Part shown: piece after piece, positions 7,054-15,789 of the stretch
Numbering within the stretch: position 1 is the first letter of the stretch
Layout: every line of letters begins with the position of its first letter
Source: Bauldia sp965232525
GTDB taxonomy: Bacteria > Pseudomonadota > Alphaproteobacteria > Rhizobiales > Kaistiaceae
Assembly (NCBI RefSeq): GCF_965232525.1
Contig: NZ_OZ246980.1
Coordinates: forward strand, 2,976,001-3,040,000
DNA length: 64,000 bases
Direction: 5' to 3'
Translations under genes and position numbers: made by a program
The notes under the pieces: model-generated
Told to the model about the DNA's origin: nothing
The model's database searches: none
What the model saw: the letters and a program-made list of their open reading frames with translations, nothing else

Positions 7054-8648
7054 CGGCGATCGCTACGCGTCGCTGGGTGTTTCCTGCCAACGCGGTGTCG
7101 GTTGCCGCGGTCCTCATCGGCATCGTCGTTTTATGGGATGTGGTCAGCCGCACGATCCTCGCTGGCCAGTACGTGCTGGCCGGGCCGGTCGACATCGTTG
7201 CGCGGCTTTGGACAGACGCCCCGCTTTACGGACGCGCGCTCGAGATCACGCTGTATGAAGCGGCGCTCGGTTTCCTGTTCGGTAACACGGCCGCGATCGT
7301 TCTTGCGGCGTTCGTCGCCCTGATCCCGGCCAGCGAACGCACCGTTCAGGGCCTGGCCCTGGTCGTGTTCTGCCTGCCGCTAGTGGCGACCGGGCCGGTG
7401 CTCCGCGTTCTGTTCGGCCCCGGCGACGGACCGCAAATCACGCTCGCCGCGCTTGCCGTCTATTACACCACCTTCGTACCGCTGGTGGTCGGCTTGCGTG
7501 CCATTCCGGATTCGTGGAGCGATCTGGTCGCGAGTTACGGCCGCGGCCGCTGGCAGACTTTGATCACAGTCAGAGCGCGCGCGTCGGTGCCGTACCTGGT
7601 CGCCGGGCTCAAGGTCGCGGCCCCAGCGGCCGTTCTCGGTGCGATGGTCGGCGAATTCACCGGCGCCGAGCGGGGCATGGGCGTGCTCGTCATCCAGGCG
7701 ATCCGCTCGCTCGACGTCGAGGCGACATGGGCGATCGCCACGCTGGCGACCGCCGCATCGATCGCCGCTTATCTGCTGGCGGTTCTCGCCGGACGGCTGC
7801 TGTCGCCCGGCTCGCCGCCGATGTTGTTCAGCGCCCGGCCGGCCGATGCCGCACAAAGTTTCGCCCGGCGCTTCAGCGTCGGTGTCCTGGCGATCCTTGG
7901 CACGACCGTGCTCATCCTTGCCATCTGGCAGGGTGCGATGGCTTGGTTCGACCTCAGTCCGTTTTTCGCTAAGCGGCCCGGCGACATCTTCGCCTATCTG
8001 GTGACGGCGCCGAACGCGGTAGCGCATCGGGCCGAGGTGTTCGGCGCCCTTGGCGAGACGCTGGCCGTCACCATCCCCGGCTACTTCGCCGGCCTCGCTG
8101 TCGGTGTTCTGATGGCATGCCTGTTTGAGTTGTTTCCGCTCGCTCGGCAAACCATGACGCCGATTGCCATCGCCCTGCGCTCGGTGCCGATCATCACCAC
8201 CGCACCGCTGCTGATCATGGCATTCGGTCGAGGCGCGGCTGGTCTGGTTGTTATCGTCGCCGTGATGACCTTCTTCCCGACCCTCGTCGCTTGCGCGGAG
8301 GGACTACGCCGCGTGCCGGGACAGGTGACCGACTTCTTCGACAGTTTTGCCGCCGGTCGCGTGCGTACTCTGTTTCTTGCCCGCTTGCCGGCGATGCTGC
8401 CGGCGTTTTTTGCCGCGGCGCGGATCGCCGTCCCCACGGCCGTGTTGGCGGCGACGGTGGCCGAGTGGCTGTCGACCGGCACGGGGATCGGCAATCTGAT
8501 GGCGCTCACCTATTCGACCAGCGCCTACAACATCCTCTGGAGTTGCGTCGTCGTGCTGACCTTCGTTTCGGTCATTGGCTATGCGCTGGTTGCCATCGTC
8601 GAGCGACTTGTCTTGTTGAGTTTCGCGCCGGAGCAGGTGGCCCGATGA
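7050..8648 (+). CDS. ABC transporter permease with two fused membrane domains
   Basis: At 532 residues this is about twice the length of a TauC/SsuC permease. Two consecutive BPD_transp_1-type domains can be followed, roughly residues 60-255 and 325-520. Each has its own cytoplasmic coupling loop (SYGRGRWQTL in the first, SFAAGRVRTL in the second). The two halves can therefore form the channel without dimerisation of identical subunits, and may have diverged to form an asymmetric path. Fusion is common in the ThiP/FbpB families but less so for NMT1-class transporters. The gene overlaps its neighbours by four bases on both sides (ATGA), so it is tightly coupled with the ATPase and the oxygenase beta subunit. 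Confidence 0.88.
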   Translation: MTAIATRRWVFPANAVSVAAVLIGIVVLWDVVSRTILAGQYVLAGPVDIVARLWTDAPLYGRALEITLYEAALGFLFGNTAAIVLAAFVALIPASERTVQGLALVVFCLPLVATGPVLRVLFGPGDGPQITLAALAVYYTTFVPLVVGLRAIPDSWSDLVASYGRGRWQTLITVRARASVPYLVAGLKVAAPAAVLGAMVGEFTGAERGMGVLVIQAIRSLDVEATWAIATLATAASIAAYLLAVLAGRLLSPGSPPMLFSARPADAAQSFARRFSVGVLAILGTTVLILAIWQGAMAWFDLSPFFAKRPGDIFAYLVTAPNAVAHRAEVFGALGETLAVTIPGYFAGLAVGVLMACLFELFPLARQTMTPIAIALRSVPIITTAPLLIMAFGRGAAGLVVIVAVMTFFPTLVACAEGLRRVPGQVTDFFDSFAAGRVRTLFLARLPAMLPAFFAAARIAVPTAVLAATVAEWLSTGTGIGNLMALTYSTSAYNILWSCVVVLTFVSVIGYALVAIVERLVLLSFAPEQVAR

Positions 8649-9247
8649 ACGCACCCGTTCACCCGAATACCAAACGCGTCGTCGATCTTTACGACGAACT
8701 CGTACGCGACCGCGATGCCACGTTGCACGCGCCAACCAGCGGCGATGCGGCGCTGGCGGCCGAAGCGGCTTTGTTGCTTAAAGCCGAGGCCCGGCTCCTC
8801 GACGCGCGCGCCTTCGATCGCTGGCTCACGCTGTGGGAACAGGACGCGGTCTGCTGGGTGCCGCTGGCAACCGGCAGCCACCCGGGGCAGGACCAGGCCC
8901 TGTTCCTCGATGACCGCCGCCGGCTCGAGGAGCGGGTATGGCGCATGGGCGATCGCAGCGCATGGGCCTTGTGGCCGGCGGCGGAAACCATACGCAATGT
9001 CGGCGGCTTTGAAGCCTGGACACTCGACGAGCTCGATGGCGTGCCGCCGGCGTCGGGGTCGCAGCCGGAAATCCTGGTCGTCAGCCTGATCCACATTCAT
9101 CACGTGCGATCCGGCCAGGTGACCAATCTGACGGCGCGGCAGATCCATCGGCTCCGACGGACCGATGCGGGTCTTCGCTTGCGCCGCAAGACCATGCTCT
9201 TTCCGCAACTGACGGCCGGAACGCCGCATCTCGGATGGCTGATGTGA
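8645..9247 (+). CDS. Aromatic-ring-hydroxylating dioxygenase, beta (small) subunit
   Basis: The protein has 200 residues from ATG 8645, which overlaps the permease stop. The sequence has the SnoaL/cystatin-like fold pattern of ring-hydroxylating beta subunits. It includes LLDARAFDRWLTLWEQDAVCWVP, a conserved YxxD-like acidic loop (FLDDRRRLEERVWR) and late LIHIHHV and FPQL-type strands. Beta subunits are structural partners in alpha3beta3 oxygenases and influence substrate choice. The gene precedes the alpha subunit by ten bases, the reverse of the more common alpha-beta order. No ferredoxin or reductase gene is seen in the cluster. Confidence 0.82.
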   Translation: MNAPVHPNTKRVVDLYDELVRDRDATLHAPTSGDAALAAEAALLLKAEARLLDARAFDRWLTLWEQDAVCWVPLATGSHPGQDQALFLDDRRRLEERVWRMGDRSAWALWPAAETIRNVGGFEAWTLDELDGVPPASGSQPEILVVSLIHIHHVRSGQVTNLTARQIHRLRRTDAGLRLRRKTMLFPQLTAGTPHLGWLM

Positions 9248-9257
9248 GGAGGTTCTG

Positions 9258-10640
9258 GTGAACGAAGCAAGCCTGCGCCCCGACGCGATCTTCTCGCGCG
9301 GACCGGACATCACCGACGAGCTCGAACACCTGGTTCGGCCGGACGTCGTCCACCGGCGGCTCTACACCGATCCCGACCTGTTCGACCTCGAGATGGAGCG
9401 GGTGTTCGGTGGTACGTGGTGTTACCTGGGGCACGAAAGCGAAGTCCCCGATCCCGGCTGCTTCGTCCGGCGCCGGCTCGGCCGGCGCCAGGTCCTCCTG
9501 GTACGAACCGCGGAGGGAGGGCTCCGCGGTCTGCTCAATCGCTGTACCCACCGCGGAACCACCTTGGTCGGCGAGCAGCGCGGCTGCGCCCATCGTTTCA
9601 CCTGCCCCTATCACGGCTGGCGCTTCGACCTCGACGGGCGCCTGCAGAACCTGCCGGTGCCGGACAGCTACGACCGCCTTTACGAACGGCCGTTCGATCT
9701 CGGCCAGCTCAAGGTCGCCTCCCATCGCGGCTTCGTCTTCGCGACGCTTGCGGCGGAGCCACCGGCGCTGGAGGAGTGGCTTGGTGCCGCCCTTCCGTGG
9801 CTCGACGAGCATGTCGACCGCTACCCGGGCGGCAAGCTCAAGGTCGTGGAGACCGCCGTCAAGGTCGAGTATGGCGGCAATTGGAAGATGTCGTGGGACA
9901 ATGCCGCCGACGGCATCCATGCGACCTTCGCCCATCGCTCCTACAACCTGATCGGCAAGGAAGCCGAAACGGATACCGTGCTCGCCCGCAACCCGACCGA
10001 CACGCCGATGATCAGCCGGACGCTCGGTCACGGCCACTGTGTCGTCGATCAGCGGCCGGGCATTCCCGACGGACCATGGTCGACGATGCGGCCGTTGCCG
10101 ACCACCGACGAACTCGTCGGCGCCCTGTCGGAAACCGGGCGCGGCGATCGCGAGACCCTCGATCTCGCCACCGGTTCTATGGCCAACCTCAGCCTGTTCC
10201 CGAACCTGGTGTTCGTCGGCAACCAGTTGATGGTGGTGGAACCGGTCGCCGCCGACCGGACGCGGCTGACGATGTATCTGACTCTTGCGGAGGATGCGCC
10301 GGACGAGGTGAATCTGATCCGCATGCGGGTCGACGAGGACTTTGTCTCCTTCGGCACCCCCGACGATCTGGAGATGTTCGAGCGGGTTCAGGACGGGCTG
10401 CAGGTGGTGGAGGAGGAGTGGATCGACATCAGCCGCGGCGAGTCGGCCGGTGACAGCGTCGATGAGCATGGACTGGTGACCGGCGACATCGCCACTGAGG
10501 CACCAATCCGCGCCTACCTCGAAGAATGGAAGCGGCTGATGGCGAAGCCGATCCCGACCACGGTGCGCCGCTCGCGGATCGAAGCGGCGAAGTTCGACAA
10601 GCGGCTGCGGCGGCAGCGGCGGAACACCGAGACAACGTGA
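9258..10640 (+). CDS. Rieske non-heme iron oxygenase, alpha (large) subunit
   Basis: This 460-residue catalytic subunit starts at GTG 9258 with GGAGG upstream. The Rieske [2Fe-2S] ligands are C96-x-H98 and C116-x2-H119 (CTHRG and CPYHGW). The bridging aspartate D218 and iron ligands H221 and H226 lie in NAADGIHATFAHRSY, and the third, acidic ligand is expected in the DDLEMFERVQ region near residue 370. Length and motifs fit ring-hydroxylating dioxygenases of the benzoate/anthranilate/biphenyl group. It probably hydroxylates the compound brought in by the adjacent transporter, with electrons from a reductase encoded elsewhere. Substrate is unknown. Confidence 0.9.
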   Translation: MNEASLRPDAIFSRGPDITDELEHLVRPDVVHRRLYTDPDLFDLEMERVFGGTWCYLGHESEVPDPGCFVRRRLGRRQVLLVRTAEGGLRGLLNRCTHRGTTLVGEQRGCAHRFTCPYHGWRFDLDGRLQNLPVPDSYDRLYERPFDLGQLKVASHRGFVFATLAAEPPALEEWLGAALPWLDEHVDRYPGGKLKVVETAVKVEYGGNWKMSWDNAADGIHATFAHRSYNLIGKEAETDTVLARNPTDTPMISRTLGHGHCVVDQRPGIPDGPWSTMRPLPTTDELVGALSETGRGDRETLDLATGSMANLSLFPNLVFVGNQLMVVEPVAADRTRLTMYLTLAEDAPDEVNLIRMRVDEDFVSFGTPDDLEMFERVQDGLQVVEEEWIDISRGESAGDSVDEHGLVTGDIATEAPIRAYLEEWKRLMAKPIPTTVRRSRIEAAKFDKRLRRQRRNTETT

Positions 10641-10665
10641 CCAAGGCGCCGTCAGGGAGGATGGT

Positions 10666-11469
10666 ATGACCGAAACCCTCGCGACCGATGCGACCGTAAA
10701 GGCTATCGACGACGATGGTGTCGCGGTCGTTCGCGGCGTCATCGATGCGGCCCAATGCGATCGGCTGATTGCCGCTGTCGAAGACCTGCGCGCCGATCCC
10801 GGCCCGCATTTCCGTACGTTGTCGCCGGAAGGTGCGCCGCTGGTCCAAAGCGACCTGTTCCGCTGGCGCGACCATCCGGAGTTCGAGGCCCTAGTCACCA
10901 AGGGACCGCTGCCGCAACTGGCGGCCGCCATCTTCGGCAGCGACGCGGTCGTGCTGCTGGAGGATCAGTATTTCTATTCCGCCGCAGGTTCCGGCACGCC
11001 GAGCCCGTGGCATCAGGATCACCCGTACCATCCGCTCGAACCGTGGTTCCTGACCATCTGGATTCCCCTCGATCCGGTGCCGGGCGAGACGGGGCTACGG
11101 ACGGTGCCGAAGTCGCACCAGGGGCCGACCTACGCGCCAGTGGAGTTTTCGGCCGGGAAGGCGACCTTGACCGACGACGCCAACGTGTTGGCCGGGGTTC
11201 CCGCGATCGACGACGATCCGGTCGCGTTCCCGGTGATGGCGCCGTCGTTCGCGCCGGGCGACGCGATGCTCCTCGACTCGCGGGCGCTGCACGCCGCAGG
11301 CGGCCACTGCGCCTCGACCTTTCGCCGCCTGTCGATCCGATATGCCGCCGCCGACACCCGTTACACCGCCCGCGACTGGCCGGTGGCAAGTTTCTGGGAC
11401 GACCACGACGTTGCCGGCCAGCTTGGCCAGCGCATCGCCGGACATGCCTTTCCCGTCATTCCAACCTGA
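10666..11469 (+). CDS. Phytanoyl-CoA dioxygenase (PhyH) family oxygenase
   Basis: This 267-residue Fe(II)/2-oxoglutarate oxygenase of the PhyH type starts with the usual DDGVAVVRGVIDAAQCDRL segment. The facial triad is H116-x-D118 in SPWHQDHPYHPL with a distal histidine in ALHAAGGH. A conserved arginine in FRRLSIRY suits 2-oxoglutarate binding. Bacterial relatives hydroxylate compatible solutes, secondary metabolites or xenobiotics. This is the second 2-oxoglutarate-type oxygenase and third oxygenase in the same cluster, so several oxidations in sequence are likely. It is separated by 25 bases from the Rieske gene. Confidence 0.85.
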   Translation: MTETLATDATVKAIDDDGVAVVRGVIDAAQCDRLIAAVEDLRADPGPHFRTLSPEGAPLVQSDLFRWRDHPEFEALVTKGPLPQLAAAIFGSDAVVLLEDQYFYSAAGSGTPSPWHQDHPYHPLEPWFLTIWIPLDPVPGETGLRTVPKSHQGPTYAPVEFSAGKATLTDDANVLAGVPAIDDDPVAFPVMAPSFAPGDAMLLDSRALHAAGGHCASTFRRLSIRYAAADTRYTARDWPVASFWDDHDVAGQLGQRIAGHAFPVIPT

Positions 11470-11499
11470 CGCTGACCCGCATTTTCGAAGTGAGAAGCC

Positions 11500-12678
11500 A
11501 TGAAGATCCAGGACATCCAGACCATCCTGCTTGCGCATGAGAAAACCGATCCGCCGATGCGGCGGACCTATGCCCTGGTACGGGTCGAGGCCGAAGGCGG
11601 GTTGGTCGGCTATGGCGAGGCGAGCAGCAACTACGGCCACTCCTATCCGACCGTCATCAAGACGATCGTCGAGGACGTCGTCGCGCGCAACATCGTCGGC
11701 AAGGACGCGCGCGATATCCGCAGCCGCCTGCAAGAGATGCACGTCCTGCTCGACGGCTATCTCGGCTGGGACGGGGTAACCGGCCAGGTCATCGGTGCCA
11801 TCGAGATCGCCTTGTGGGATCTGGTTGGCAAGGAGGCCGGGTTGCCGATTTCCCGGCTGCTTGGCGCGACCACCACGTCGTTCCCGCTCTACGGCACCGG
11901 CACGACCATGTTCGGGGCGCCACCGCAGTGGTACGCCGAATACTATGACGACTGCCTGGCCCGGGGCTTCGCCGGGGTCAAGGTGCGGCTCGGCACCGAT
12001 ATCCGCGAGAGCGTCGAGCGGGTCGCCACGGTGCGCGAACATGTCGGCCCCGATATCCTGGTGATGGTCGACGCCTATTGGGGCTACTCGACCGATGACG
12101 CGCTGGCGCTGACCCACAAGCTGGCACCGTATGACGTCTTTTTCTTCGAGGAACCATCGCCGCAGTACCAGCTCGCCGGCTTCCGGCGCCTGTGCGCCAG
12201 CTCGCCGATCCCGATCGCCGTCGGCGAACGCGTCTATTCGCCATCTCATGTGCAGGCGATCGTCAACGCCGAAGCCGCGCACGTCATCGAACCGGACGCA
12301 ACGATCTGTGGCGGTATCCTCGCCTGCATGGACATCGCCGCGATCGCCAGGACCAACGACATCCGTATCGTGCCGCATGTCGGCAGCCCAACGCCGGTAG
12401 GCCTGGCCGCCAATCTCCACTGGGCAGCCGCGGCAGCGTGCGAACTGATGGAGTTCGATATCGATCCGTACTTGCCCGTGCTCGAAGAACTGGCTCCCGG
12501 CACGGCCTTCAGCCTCAAGTCGATCAGCGACGGGCGACTATCTGTCCCGACCGGGCCGGGCCTCGGTATCGATGTCGACGAAAGTGCTTTCGCCCGTTTC
12601 CCCTACGACAAGGGCGGCACCTACGCGGAAGTCTTCCCCGACCACGAATCGGCACGGCTGCGGCGGGTCCAGACCTGA
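11500..12678 (+). CDS. Mandelate racemase/muconate lactonizing enzyme-family protein (enolase superfamily)
   Basis: The protein is 392 residues, with an N-terminal capping domain and a C-terminal TIM barrel. Metal ligands appear as D191 (MVDAYWG), E217 (FFEEPS) and E243 (VGERVYS). A K161-x-R163 motif lies on the second barrel strand. The D266 (EPDATICGG) and H293 (VPHVGS) pair corresponds to the His-Asp acid/base dyad of the mandelate racemase subgroup. Such enzymes abstract the proton alpha to a carboxylate, giving racemisation, dehydration or cycloisomerisation. In this cluster it likely handles a carboxylic-acid intermediate made by the oxygenases. The exact reaction is not inferable. Confidence 0.85.
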   Translation: MKIQDIQTILLAHEKTDPPMRRTYALVRVEAEGGLVGYGEASSNYGHSYPTVIKTIVEDVVARNIVGKDARDIRSRLQEMHVLLDGYLGWDGVTGQVIGAIEIALWDLVGKEAGLPISRLLGATTTSFPLYGTGTTMFGAPPQWYAEYYDDCLARGFAGVKVRLGTDIRESVERVATVREHVGPDILVMVDAYWGYSTDDALALTHKLAPYDVFFFEEPSPQYQLAGFRRLCASSPIPIAVGERVYSPSHVQAIVNAEAAHVIEPDATICGGILACMDIAAIARTNDIRIVPHVGSPTPVGLAANLHWAAAAACELMEFDIDPYLPVLEELAPGTAFSLKSISDGRLSVPTGPGLGIDVDESAFARFPYDKGGTYAEVFPDHESARLRRVQT

Positions 12679-12710
12679 GGTAAGCGCGGTATTGCGCCTG
12701 TCGGCCAGTG

Positions 12711-12745
12711 GCCACGACGAGGTCGTGGCAAACGGCCTTGCCGTT
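12711..12745 (+). other. Two adjacent perfect hairpins in the spacer before the amidohydrolase gene
   Basis: GCCACGAC-GAG-GTCGTGGC (12711-12729) is followed at once by AACGGC-CTT-GCCGTT (12731-12745), both perfect with three-base loops. They lie in the otherwise featureless 12679-12885 spacer. No T-run follows, so partial termination, mRNA stabilisation or an attenuating structure are all possible. Confidence 0.35.
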
Positions 12746-12885
12746 CCTGCGTTACAAGGCCTGGGCGGTCCAAGCTGATCTGATGCACGTCTGACGGGCC
12801 GGCCCGGGCCTGTCCTCTCGCTCCGGTTTGGTCTATCGACATCGGGCGCGCCGGTCGTGGGCGCGGCCGGTGAAGGGAGTCGAAA

Positions 12886-14214
12886 TTGGCCGAGAACGAC
12901 ATCGACCTGGTTATCAAAAACGCGATGGTCGTCACCGCCGACGCCGAACACCGGGTCATCGACAACGGAGGCGTCGCCGTTGCTGGTGGGCGGCTGACGG
13001 CCGTGGCACCGACAGCGGAACTCGCCACGCTGGAGACGCAAGCGGCGCGCGTCGTCGATGGGTCCGGCATGCTCCTGATGCCAGGCCTGATCAACACTCA
13101 CTGCCACGCTGGCGACTGCATCTTTCGGGGGCTAGTCGAGGACCTGCCGCTGGAGCCGTGGCTCCAGACGGTGTGGAAAGCGGAGGGCACGATCCTCAAC
13201 GTCGAGACATCACGGCTCGGCACGGTGCTCGGCTTCGCTGAAATGCTACTCGCTGGCGTGACCACCGTGATGGAGATGTTCTGGTACCCGCACGAGACGG
13301 TCTCCGCGGCGCGCGAGGTGGGCCTTCGGGTATCGACCGGCGGTATCTTCTTCGATGGTCCGGGCATGAACGACCAGACCGAGGATCAGCGGATGGCCGA
13401 CGCGGAGGGCTTCTTCGAGGCCTATGCGGGCGACGACGATGTCTTCCCCGCGACGATGCCGCACGGCGCCTATACGGTTGGACCGGAAACTCTGGTTCGC
13501 GCCAAGCGGATCGCGGACGCCCATAACGGCCTCTATCACACCCATGCCGCCGAGACCCGGGCGGAACAGGCCGACGTCCAGGCCCGCTACGGCCGATCGG
13601 TTATCCGGCATCTCGATCATCTCGGGCTGCTCGACGAGCGAACGGTTCTGGCCCACTGTGTTCATGTCGACGAGGAAGAGATTGCTATCCTGGCGCGGAC
13701 CGGCGCGGTCGTCTCACATAATCCGGTGTCGAACCTGAAACTGGGATCGGGCATCGCGCCGATCGTCGACATGTTGGACACTGGTGTCACAGTGACGCTC
13801 GGAACCGATGGTGCGATCAGCGGCAACGATCTCGATCCCTGGCTCACGCTCCGGCTGGCCGCGCTTCTCGACAAGGGCGCCAGCCACCGCGCCGACGCCG
13901 TGTCGCGGGAACAGGCGCTCCACATGGTGACCCGCGACGGCGCGCGCGCTCTGGGCGCCGACGACCGGATCGGAAGTCTTGAGCCGGGTAAGTATGCGGA
14001 CATGATTCTGATCGACATCGATCGCCCGCATGCAGTGCCGATGTTCGATCCGCTGACCCATCTCATCTATTCCACCGCCAAATCCGATGTCCGTCATGTC
14101 TTCCTGGCCGGCGAGCACGTCGTCCGCGATGGCGAACTGACCCGGATCGACGTGGCCGAAACGCTGGCGGCGGTCCGAGCGCTGGCGCCGAAGGTTGCTG
14201 CGTCGATTGCCTAA
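12886..14214 (+). CDS. Amidohydrolase, TrzA/SsnA/MTA-SAH deaminase-like
   Basis: This 442-residue metal-dependent hydrolase starts at TTG 12886, with AGGGAG seven bases upstream. The amidohydrolase metal site is visible. H72-x-H74 sits in LINTHCHAGD, and the later histidines lie in MPHGAYT, YHTHAAETR and VLAHCVHVD. The conserved aspartate lies in LGTDGAIS. The SsnA/TrzA/MTAD clade removes amino or chloro groups from purine- or triazine-like rings. Together with a pyrimidine/thiamine-type transporter this points to a nitrogen heterocycle as the cluster substrate, though ring opening or hydrolysis of another amidine is also possible. It closes the plus-strand cluster that starts at 3089. Confidence 0.85.
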   Translation: MAENDIDLVIKNAMVVTADAEHRVIDNGGVAVAGGRLTAVAPTAELATLETQAARVVDGSGMLLMPGLINTHCHAGDCIFRGLVEDLPLEPWLQTVWKAEGTILNVETSRLGTVLGFAEMLLAGVTTVMEMFWYPHETVSAAREVGLRVSTGGIFFDGPGMNDQTEDQRMADAEGFFEAYAGDDDVFPATMPHGAYTVGPETLVRAKRIADAHNGLYHTHAAETRAEQADVQARYGRSVIRHLDHLGLLDERTVLAHCVHVDEEEIAILARTGAVVSHNPVSNLKLGSGIAPIVDMLDTGVTVTLGTDGAISGNDLDPWLTLRLAALLDKGASHRADAVSREQALHMVTRDGARALGADDRIGSLEPGKYADMILIDIDRPHAVPMFDPLTHLIYSTAKSDVRHVFLAGEHVVRDGELTRIDVAETLAAVRALAPKVAASIA

Positions 14215-14308
14215 GGGCCGATCCGCAGACATCTCTGGGATGTTGCCGGCTCATAAAATCTCTGATCGCATCTCGCTCGGCTACACCACGCCGGGTTATC
14301 CTTGAGGA

Positions 14309-14330
14309 TTGTCATCGATCTGCCATCGAA
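14309..14330 (+). promoter_or_regulatory. PhoB-box-like direct repeat upstream of the glycerophosphodiester uptake operon
   Basis: Two heptamers, TTGTCAT (14309-14315) and CTGCCAT (14320-14326), are each followed by CGAT or CGAA, so the repeat unit is 11 bases. The E. coli-type Pho box is CTGTCAT repeated at 11-base spacing, and each half here has one mismatch. It lies 85-106 bases upstream of ATG 14415. It fits control by phosphate starvation, as expected for ugp-type genes. Confidence 0.55.
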
Positions 14331-14414
14331 CTGAAGCCTCCGGTTCACACTGACCGCTTACGCGGGCGAGATCGACGCGCGCTTGCGTCTGATTAACCAG
14401 GGGAACAGGACTCC

Positions 14415-15773
14415 ATGAATATCAAGCATTCGCTTGCGGCGTTCAGTGCCGTTCTGATGCTCGGTTCTGCCGTCGCTCCGGCGGTCGCCGAGGATGTCAC
14501 CGTTACGCTTTGGTCGCGCGCCGACCGATCAGGTCCGCTGCGGGCCGGCAACATCGTTGGCGCGGCCGAGCTCCTTAACGAGAAGCTCAAGGCGGCCGGC
14601 TCCGACAAGCGGGTCGTGGTCGAACTGATCGAGACCAACGCCGAAGGCTTCGACAGCGACGCGCTTGATCTGCTCAGGGCGCACTCTGTCGGCGAAACTC
14701 CGGACATCGCCGTCGCCGCGCACGAGTGGATCGGCGCCTTCGTCGAGGACGGCTTCGCCGCCAACCTCGAGGAACAGATCGCGGCGGCCGGTTGGCTCTA
14801 TGCGGACATGATCCCGCAGCTCTGGGAATCGGTGAAGTACAAGGGCGAGCGCTATGGGATCCCACAGGATTCCGAAATTCGGATGTTCTTCCTGAACAAC
14901 GACAAGCTGCGCGCCATGGGCAAGTCGGACGAGTTCATCGCCGCGCTGCCGGGTCAGGTCGAGGCCGGTGAATTCACCATGACCGATCTCTGCGATCTCG
15001 CCGCCGAGGCCGTCGATTCCGGTGTCGCCGAGTACGGTATCGTCCATCGCCCCAATGTCGGCCCGGACTTCCAGATGGCGATGGCTTCGTTCGGTATCGA
15101 TCTCTACAACGAGGAAGAGGCCAAGCTGCAGATTTCGCGCTCGAAGCTCGAGGACTACTATAGCTGGCTACAGGCGTGTGTCGAAAAAGGCGCCATCCCT
15201 GCGGACATGACCACGTGGAGCTGGGACTCGGTGCACGATGCGTTCCGTGGCGAGAAGTCGCTGTCGAAGTTCCACGGCATCTGGAATGTCGGTGCGCAAC
15301 TCGAAGCGTTCGGCATGAGCCCAACCGACAAGGACGCGTACTTCGACAAGATCACCTGGATCCATTCGCCGGCAGCAGAAAAGGGCGGAACGCCGGCTAA
15401 CCTGTCGCATCCGATCGTCTACATCGTCGGCGATACACCGAACAAGGACCTCGCGGCGATGCTGGTGGCTATCGCGTCGCAGCATGTGCCGAACACGCTG
15501 CACGCCGTCGGCACCAACCACACGCCGATCAAATTCGGCCAGGCGGCAATGCCCGAGTTCATTGAAAAGGGTTGGGCGCTGATCGCCGGTACGCCGATGC
15601 TCGAATACGCCGAGTTTATGCCGAACCACGCGCGGATCGGCCAGTACAACGCCATTACCTTCCAGGGCGTCCAGGCGGTCGAGACCGGTGAAATGTCGCC
15701 GGGCGATGCTGCTGATTTCGTTGTCGAAGAGCTCGAAACCGAGCTCGGCGATGACGTGATCATCCTCGACTAG
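14415..15773 (+). CDS. ABC transporter extracellular solute-binding protein (UgpB/family 1 type)
   Basis: The protein has 452 residues with a cleavable signal peptide (about 1-25, ending PAVA). The mature part begins EDVTVTLWSRADRSG and has the two-lobe family 1 organisation typical of sugar and glycerol-phosphate binding proteins. GGGGAACAGG precedes ATG 14415. A strong hairpin follows the stop codon, a common device for making more binding protein than permease. The downstream glycerophosphodiesterase and the PhoB-like box argue for a glycerophosphodiester or sn-glycerol-3-phosphate ligand. An oligosaccharide ligand is the alternative. Confidence 0.8.
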   Translation: MNIKHSLAAFSAVLMLGSAVAPAVAEDVTVTLWSRADRSGPLRAGNIVGAAELLNEKLKAAGSDKRVVVELIETNAEGFDSDALDLLRAHSVGETPDIAVAAHEWIGAFVEDGFAANLEEQIAAAGWLYADMIPQLWESVKYKGERYGIPQDSEIRMFFLNNDKLRAMGKSDEFIAALPGQVEAGEFTMTDLCDLAAEAVDSGVAEYGIVHRPNVGPDFQMAMASFGIDLYNEEEAKLQISRSKLEDYYSWLQACVEKGAIPADMTTWSWDSVHDAFRGEKSLSKFHGIWNVGAQLEAFGMSPTDKDAYFDKITWIHSPAAEKGGTPANLSHPIVYIVGDTPNKDLAAMLVAIASQHVPNTLHAVGTNHTPIKFGQAAMPEFIEKGWALIAGTPMLEYAEFMPNHARIGQYNAITFQGVQAVETGEMSPGDAADFVVEELETELGDDVIILD

Positions 15774-15789
15774 CTATTCAGCTACCGTT

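Noticed and set aside
9081..10931. A 616-codon open frame on the minus strand.
   Set aside because: It is antisense to the Rieske alpha and PhyH genes, which carry clear catalytic motifs. High GC content leaves long spurious frames, and its product has no recognisable domain.
11095..12420. A 441-codon open frame on the minus strand.
   Set aside because: It is antisense to the enolase-superfamily gene, which shows all metal ligands. No protein-like motif was seen in the antisense product.
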